Shown: positions 59,543-64,000 of the stretch, one piece after another
Layout of the letters: each line of letters opens with the position of its first letter
Numbering within the stretch: the stretch's first letter is position 1
Assembly (NCBI GenBank): GCA_002297045.1
Contig: DBJE01000004.1
Location: 62,001 to 126,000 of the forward strand
Direction of reading: 5' to 3'
Length of the DNA: 64,000 nt
DNA from: Caryophanales bacterium UBA784
Lineage (GTDB): Bacteria; Bacillota_I; Bacilli_A; RFN20; CAG-288
Notes under the pieces: model-generated
The model's input: only the letters and a program-made list of their open reading frames with translations
What the model was told of the DNA's origin: nothing
The model's database searches: none
Position numbers and translations under genes: made by a program

Positions 59543-60703
59543 TTAATTGTAAGAAGAAAGACGGATAGGAGTGATGATCTGGATATTCTCAGGATCCTTG
59601 TTTTTGGCCCTGAACCTGCGGTTAGGGGAAGAAAAGACCAGAGTCACTTCTTCGCTCTGCAAAGCACGCACGGCAGCGGTGACATAGTCGACATTAAAGC
59701 CGATTTCAAAGACGTTCTCGTCATCCGGCCTGACTAAGGAAATCGGTTTAAGTGCCTCGCTGGAGTTACCCATGGAAGTCGAATTGGCGGAAATCGTCGC
59801 ACCGGCCTCTTTGCTCAAGGTAAGGCGGACGCGATTGTTCCGGTCATCGGCATTGAGAATGATGATCTTGACACGGTCGGCGGCAGCGAGAAACTCCTGC
59901 GACTTCAGGGTAATCTGATAGGGGAAGGAAGGAGGAATAAGACGGTCCGGAGTAGGGAAGTCTCCCTGGATAAGACGGGTAGAGACCCTGGCGTTCTTTG
60001 AGACAAAGAGGGCACGCTGCTCGTCAAGGTAGATGGTGACCATCTCTTCCGGATTTAATCCGGTGACCCTGTTTAGGGTCTTAACAGAGCAGGTGAAATT
60101 GAATTCGGCAGCCTGGTCTTTGACTTCCACGGCATTACGGGCCCTGCGGTAGGAGTCAGTCGCCAAAAAGTAGAGCTTACCTCCGTTTGCCCGGACGTTG
60201 ACGCCGAAGTAGAGTGGTTTCGGTCCACGGGAAGCTGCGGCATAGGCGGTGGTATCAAAGAGCTTTTTCCTGTCCTTTACCTGAACCTGGAAGCCGATTT
60301 TTCCTTCCGGAACTGTAAGGGCGACGTCCGGATATTCCTCTCCTGCCTTTGTGATTAGGTTGTAGTTAGAAACATCGTCGGAGACATTAAGGAAGTTCGT
60401 ATCGACCCTGACTAAGGTCACGATCTCACTGGAAAGCTTAGAGACGATTTCCAGTAGGGTCTTCGCCTGAACCTGGATGCTTCCCTGTTCAAGGGAAAGA
60501 ATGATATCGTTTCCTTTTTCGTCCTTCCTTGGCGAAAAGGCTTTGCAGGACCTATCTCCGTCGCTTGCGATGACGGAGACGCCATCGGAGGTGACTTCAA
60601 TCAGGTAGTTCCTGTACTGGGCTTCTGCGGAACGGGAAGGAACGGCCTGCGCGGCAAAAGAGAGCATACGCAGGAATTCGTTTCTTTTAATGGTCAGTTT
60701 CAT
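59543..60703 (-). CDS. dnaN: DNA polymerase III sliding clamp (beta subunit)
   Basis: 386-residue clamp that tethers the polymerase to DNA. N terminus MKLTIKRNEFLRMLSFAAQAV, first-domain VIASDGDMSC (family TDGDLSI; AGG at the hydrophobic position), LYFLATDSYRRA in domain two, and the final IQIITPIRLSSYN, with the clamp-end Pro-x-Arg-Leu. The conserved Arg in the last motif is CGT. It lies downstream of dnaA as usual, but recF and gyrB do not follow; sugar-use genes do. Confidence 0.96.
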   Translation of the reverse strand: MKLTIKRNEFLRMLSFAAQAVPSRSAEAQYRNYLIEVTSDGVSVIASDGDRSCKAFSPRKDEKGNDIILSLEQGSIQVQAKTLLEIVSKLSSEIVTLVRVDTNFLNVSDDVSNYNLITKAGEEYPDVALTVPEGKIGFQVQVKDRKKLFDTTAYAAASRGPKPLYFGVNVRANGGKLYFLATDSYRRARNAVEVKDQAAEFNFTCSVKTLNRVTGLNPEEMVTIYLDEQRALFVSKNARVSTRLIQGDFPTPDRLIPPSFPYQITLKSQEFLAAADRVKIIILNADDRNNRVRLTLSKEAGATISANSTSMGNSSEALKPISLVRPDDENVFEIGFNVDYVTAAVRALQSEEVTLVFSSPNRRFRAKNKDPENIQIITPIRLSSYN

Positions 60704-61062
60704 CTATCAATAGGCTCCTTTTTGAATATTTATATTATAAGAAAAATATAGGTTACAAGGAAGAGTCTTCCCATTTGGCCGTTTCCCTTTTATTAAGTAG
60801 GATAAAAAAGAAAGAAGAAGGATAAGGATAGACGGTGGATATGTGGATAACTTTCTTATCTTTTGTCGGAAAGAAAGAAAAATAAAGAAGAAAATATCGA
60901 TAGATAAGGGAAATTAAAGAGAAATATTCCACTAGGAACAAGTCACTTTCCTTCTCCTTCTTCAGGGGGATTTCTGTGTATATCTTCCCTTTTATCCACA
61001 ACCCCTGTGGATAAGAAAAAAGATAAAAGAAAAAGAGAACCCGGGATGAGGTTCTCTTTTCC
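60704..61062. other. dnaA-dnaN spacer with DnaA boxes
   Basis: AT-rich 359-base spacer with three perfect DnaA boxes: TGTGGATAA at 60842-60850 and 61006-61014, and TTATCCACA at 60992-61000. It also holds the dnaA terminator and probably the dnaN promoter. Together with the cluster upstream of dnaA this suggests a bipartite origin as in B. subtilis. Confidence 0.8.
61032..61059 (-). terminator. Terminator after dnaA
   Basis: On the minus strand AGAGAACC pairs with GGTTCTCT across an eight-base loop and is followed by a T-rich run; it ends four bases from the dnaA stop. Confidence 0.85.
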
Positions 61063-62424
61063 CTATTTGGAATCCTTGAGCTTATCGCTTAGTTCATCAA
61101 CGACATGCTTGAGAGAAGGATCGTTGAGGGACCTTTTCTCAATCTTCTGGACATTGTTCCTGACGGTCGTATGGTCTTTCCCAAACGCCTTACCGATTTC
61201 CTGATAGGAGATATTCCTCCTTTTGCGGGAGAGATACCTGGCAATCTGTCTTGCGAGGGCTATCTGACTTGTCCGTACCTTACTTTTCAGCTGTGCTTCC
61301 GTCAGGGAATAGTAATCCGCTACTTCCTTGATGATCAACGAAACATCGACTTTTCCCTTCTTCGACTTTCTCTGCTCATCGTTTTCAAAGACCTTCCGGA
61401 CAAAGTCGATTCCGACCTTGCCTTGCGGCTTATGGATAGTGATGGCGAAGAGAAGATTGGTGAACGCCCCCTCTAATTCCCGGACATTCTTTGAATAATT
61501 GGAAGAGAGATAGTCAAGGACTAGGGGATCAAAGTCTTCGATTTTCCTGTTGCTTAGCCGGATCTTCCTTTGAAGGATGCCAAGAAGAGTGTTCTTCTCC
61601 GGTGGGCGGATAGAGACGGAAAGGCCGGAAGTGAAACGGGAGACTAAACGGTCAGGAAGCCCTTTTAGTTCGCTAGGTGCCCGGTCAGAGGTGATGACAA
61701 TCTGTCTCTGATGGGAGACAAGGAAGTTAAAGACATTGAAGAACCTCTCCTGTGTCCGTTCCTTATTGGCTAAGGATTGGATGTCATCGACAAGAAGGAC
61801 ATCGACAGAAGTGAAGAAGTCCTTCCTGTTTTCGCTTCCTTTGCCAAGGGCGAACTTAACGTACTCGTCAACGAAGTCAGCGGCAGTGATATAGAGAACC
61901 TTGCGGTCAGGATGCTTAGACAGATAATTGTTTCCTATGGCCTGGAGAAGATGCGTTTTCCCTAGTCCTGACCCGGAATAGAAGAAAACAGGATTTGCCC
62001 TGTTGGGAGAGACGGAGCAGGAAAGAGCTGCCCTATAGGCGTCGCGGTTAGAGTCACCGATAACAAAATTATCGAATGTATACTGTGGCTCAAGACGGGA
62101 GTTTTTAAAGAAGGTCTCCTTTGCTTCCTCAATGACATGATTTCTAGCCTGATAGCTTTTCTCATCAATGACATCGATTTCCATAGGAGTCTCCCTTAAT
62201 TCCTTTAAGGCAGACTGGACAAGGGGAAGCCTTGCACTTTTGAAGATGATGCAATTGGTCGAACTCTCACAGACAAAAAGAGCGTGATTTCCCTCGATGG
62301 ACTTTAGTTCGACAGCACCGGAGAACATTGTTTCGAATAGCTTTGGATCAATGTTCGGTCTGATTCTTTCCAGTAGCTGACGGAAGAGCTCGCTGACCTG
62401 ATGATCCTTTTGGGTTTCGTACAT
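61063..62424 (-). CDS. dnaA: Chromosomal replication initiator DnaA
   Basis: 453 residues from the ATG at 62424, which follows AAAGGAG; an upstream in-frame start at 62463 is unlikely. Domain III is a AAA+ module: FVIGDSNRDAYMAAL, Walker A GSGLGKTHLL, Walker B VLLVDDIQSLANKERTQE, TSDRAPSEL and DRLVSRF. Domain IV binds DnaA boxes: ALARQIAMYLSRKMM, ISYQEIGKAFGKDHTTV. RQIAMYLSR is near-invariant and its Met is AGG while its arginines are AGA and CGC. The gene is flanked on both sides by DnaA boxes. Confidence 0.98.
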   Translation of the reverse strand: MYETQKDHQVSELFRQLLERIRPNIDPKLFETMFSGAVELKSIEGNHALFVCESSTNCIIFKSARLPLVQSALKELRETPMEIDVIDEKSYQARNHVIEEAKETFFKNSRLEPQYTFDNFVIGDSNRDAYRAALSCSVSPNRANPVFFYSGSGLGKTHLLQAIGNNYLSKHPDRKVLYITAADFVDEYVKFALGKGSENRKDFFTSVDVLLVDDIQSLANKERTQERFFNVFNFLVSHQRQIVITSDRAPSELKGLPDRLVSRFTSGLSVSIRPPEKNTLLGILQRKIRLSNRKIEDFDPLVLDYLSSNYSKNVRELEGAFTNLLFAITIHKPQGKVGIDFVRKVFENDEQRKSKKGKVDVSLIIKEVADYYSLTEAQLKSKVRTSQIALARQIARYLSRKRRNISYQEIGKAFGKDHTTVRNNVQKIEKRSLNDPSLKHVVDELSDKLKDSK

Positions 62425-62501
62425 GGTCTGTTCTCCTTTACGTGAATGATTATAGGGAAGCAAAGCCGGTTTGTTAAGGGAAAAATTGGGGCCGAAAAAA
62501 G

Positions 62502-62902
62502 TTATTCACCATATCTTTCTGTGACTTTTCTAAGATTTCTGCTTGAAATCTATCCACTATCCACTAGAAAAGAAAAGTGGATAAAAAGTTACTATCTAGG
62601 TGGTGGATAACTTCTTTGGTGGATAAGTGGATAACTATCCACAGCGGTCAAAGTTATCAACCGCCGTAAAACTCGATAGATAAGGTAAAAATTAAAGATA
62701 TCCACTGCAAAATAATAGCCTTATCCACCGGTAGTGGATAAGGCGTTTTCATGGTGGATAAAAAGTGGATAACCTAGTAAAGTTATCCACTGCCATATTT
62801 TCCGGCTTCAACGTTATCCACTGATAAAATAGACGGAAAACGGCTAAATTGTAAAGAATGTAAAATTCCTATTTTTGTTCTTCTTTTTTCTTTTGTGGAT
62901 AA
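62502..62902. other. oriC: Replication origin oriC, DnaA-box cluster
   Basis: About fifteen DnaA-box-like nonamers (TTATCCAC[A/T/C] or its complement) in 400 bases upstream of dnaA, for example 62576-62584, 62602-62610, 62618-62626, 62626-62634, 62721-62729, 62753-62761, 62783-62791, 62814-62822, and a perfect one at 62894-62902. Most carry T or C rather than A in the last place. AT-rich DNA at 62860-62925 would suit duplex opening. No gene is present between dnaA and thiN. Confidence 0.92.
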
Positions 62903-62925
62903 CTTAAAATTTATTTTTGTCAAAA

Positions 62926-62953
62926 CGAAAAGAGCCTATTTTTTCATAGGCTC
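62926..62953 (-). terminator. Terminator after thiN
   Basis: GAGCCTAT / ATAGGCTC stem with a six-base loop; on the minus strand TTTTCGTTTT follows. It insulates oriC from the incoming thiN transcript. Confidence 0.9.
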
Positions 62954-62989
62954 CTTTACTTTTTCCTTTTCGAAGAAAAAGGTCTGATC

Positions 62990-63658
62990 TCAATGATTCT
63001 TCTGTTCCTGTTCTTTTCCTTCGATATGAGTGAAGCTCACTTCTCTTGGCCTTACTATCCTAAGCTTTCCTTCTTTCACCATAATCCTTCCTTCTTTTCC
63101 CACAAACTCATTTGAGCAGCCAAGGCTAGTCGAAGAAGTGAGATCTTTATCGGAAAGAGCATACTTCCTTCCCTTAATGGTGACGCCATGGCTTATCGGA
63201 CTATAGCTAAAAACAGAAACAAAGCCATGGCTTAAAGGAGAAAGAAGAAGAGATTGATGATCTATCCTGACCCTTTTCTCTTTTCCGTCTTCGGAATAGA
63301 GAATTCCTTCTGCCTTCCTATCACAGAGATACGAAAGAAGATTTAGGCTTGCCCTAGTCTGATCCCTTCTTCCCCCATAGAGGCCATAGAGATGAAATTC
63401 TCGATATCCTCGCTTTAAGAGTTCCTTTACGGCAAAGAAAGAATCTGTATCATCCTTCCTCGGATTTAAGGAAATCACTTCTTTAGGATGACCGATTTCT
63501 TCTTTAGGAAAGGTATCGAAATCTCCGACAAGAAGATCAGGTTCCCTTCCTCTATCTTTGAGGTAACGGTACCCTCCGTCACAGCAGACAAGGAAAGAAC
63601 CATGCCTATCAGGAAGAGAAAGAAGGGGACCAGCTCCGATAAGGATGACTTTTTTCAT
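62990..63658 (-). CDS. thiN: Thiamine pyrophosphokinase
   Basis: Converts thiamine to thiamine diphosphate, usable on salvaged thiamine. 222 residues with VCCDGGYRYLKDRGMEPDLL, VGDFDTFP, KDDTDSFFAVKELL and the active-site segment YGGRMDQTMASLNLLSYL, followed by the C-terminal beta domain with VSVFSYSP and KYALSDKDL. In GGRMDQTMASLN two AGG codons replace the usual Leu residues of GGRLDHTLANLN, and Arg is AGA. It lies immediately across oriC from dnaA and overlaps the upstream gene by four bases. Confidence 0.93.
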   Translation of the reverse strand: MKKVILIGAGPLLSLPDRHGSFLVCCDGGYRYLKDRGREPDLLVGDFDTFPKEEIGHPKEVISLNPRKDDTDSFFAVKELLKRGYREFHLYGLYGGRRDQTRASLNLLSYLCDRKAEGILYSEDGKEKRVRIDHQSLLLSPLSHGFVSVFSYSPISHGVTIKGRKYALSDKDLTSSTSLGCSNEFVGKEGRIMVKEGKLRIVRPREVSFTHIEGKEQEQKNH

Positions 63659-64000
63659 TCGATATACCCGGGAAGGGAAAAGCCTTCCTCTTCTGCCTTT
63701 CTGATAATTTCCTTCTGGCCTTTAAGATCTCCTTCCTCGCTCTTCCTGACCAGCCTTCCGAAGTATCCGTCTTTTTCATGATGGTAGCTTGCCTGAAGGA
63801 AACATTCGTAGGCAAGCTTTCTGTTCTTTTCAAAGAGGATTCCTTCGTGAAGAAGGTATCCCCTTCTTAGATAGGCAGCCCCAACCTGGTATACACAGGC
63901 CCTCCGTAGATGGTTCCGGCTTTTGACTTCGTCTATATCCTGGTAAAGAAGATGAAGATAGAAATGACCGCGGAAGTTCTTTTCCTTTATGGCTAGCTCT
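63655..64000 (-). CDS. 3' end of a Sel1-like repeat protein
   Basis: An open frame without start enters from the right edge and ends in TGA overlapping the thiN ATG. The 114 visible codons read as helical repeat protein (QVGAAYLRMGYLLHEGILFE, KNRKLAYECFLQASYHHEKD, GYFGMLVMKSEEGD), matching the Sel1/TPR-like spacing. Two AGG codons fall at hydrophobic helix positions. The true start is outside the window, so length and role are unknown. Confidence 0.7.
   Translation of the reverse strand, partial: ELAIKEKNFRGHFYLHLLYQDIDEVKSRNHLRRACVYQVGAAYLRRGYLLHEGILFEKNRKLAYECFLQASYHHEKDGYFGRLVRKSEEGDLKGQKEIIRKAEEEGFSLPGYIE

Noticed and set aside
62502..62902. CRISPR-like or satellite repeat array
   Set aside because: The repeated unit is the DnaA nonamer in both orientations with irregular spacing next to dnaA, as expected for oriC; no CRISPR array was seen in the window.
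1..64000. Mycoplasma-type code with TGA = Trp
   Set aside because: TGA ends conserved genes at the expected places (rnpA/yidC ATGA overlap, pdxK, thiN junction), and conserved Trp residues are TGG.
1..64000. Reassignment of CGG, CGA or AGA as well as AGG
   Set aside because: Conserved arginines in SerRS (GRDTRG), PyrG (GGTMRLG), DUF4143 ATPase (GLRRAGKT), OppD (MADRVAV) and Jag (ERRIVH) use these codons normally.

Overview
The window looks like the replication-origin neighbourhood of a chromosome from an uncultivated, low-to-mid GC member of the Bacilli (Firmicutes). Genes supporting this are rpmG-secE-nusG, rpmH-rnpA-yidC-jag, dnaA, dnaN, a DnaA-box-rich oriC, a parS site and Gram-positive style Shine-Dalgarno sequences. 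TGA is a normal stop codon (rnpA/yidC and thiN junctions, pdxK), so this is not the Mycoplasma code.

The main observation is that AGG appears to be read as methionine, not arginine. AGG repeatedly sits where a family has an invariant or preferred Met (or Leu/Ile): thymidine kinase GLDMDFRGEPFGPMP, CTP synthase CLGMQ and GGTMRLG, NusG VEMIMTDETW, DnaA ARQIAMYLSR, OppD SGGMRQR, PepT AHMDTSP, superoxide reductase HPMTEAHH, P-type ATPase GMTGDGVND. Conserved arginines use CGT, CGC, CGA, CGG or AGA. All motifs below are quoted with AGG = M. From memory, AGG-to-Met was reported computationally for a clade of uncultivated Bacilli (Shulgina and Eddy 2021), so the window probably belongs to that clade.

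Layout. 1-8 kb: 3' part of serS, a MATE exporter, a solo IS end, a DUF4143 ATPase, an acetyltransferase, then rpmG-secE-nusG and a PfkB kinase. 8-14 kb: pdxK-like kinase, two poorly characterised proteins, then rpmH-rnpA-yidC-jag. 14-15.4 kb: decayed DNA with an internally deleted IS256-family element. 15.4-19.7 kb: tdk, P-type ATPase, ADP-ribosylglycohydrolase, tRNA-Lys(CTT). 19.7-23.5 kb (minus): a DUF1538 membrane protein coupled to two PII-like proteins, and a further membrane protein. 24.9-31.7 kb: BusR-like regulator, NERD protein, CBS protein plus pyrG, metG, an MBL hydrolase, TM2 protein and superoxide reductase. 31.8-37.5 kb (minus): a giant divergent protein, rpmE, zinc-ribbon protein, lipoprotein. 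37.7-46.8 kb (minus): oppA-B-C-D-F with very large insertions. 47-53 kb: cell-surface subtilase and pepT. 53-60.7 kb: coiled-coil protein, GH2 glycosidase and MFS transporter downstream of dnaN. 61-64 kb: dnaA, oriC, thiN and a partial Sel1-like gene.

Functionally, the subtilase, Opp importer and PepT form a peptide-scavenging route. The MFS transporter and GH2 enzyme form a small glycoside-use module. BusR-like and DarB-like proteins suggest c-di-AMP signalling. oriC, parS and the mostly leftward genes from 62 kb down to 32 kb fit co-orientation with the left replication fork.
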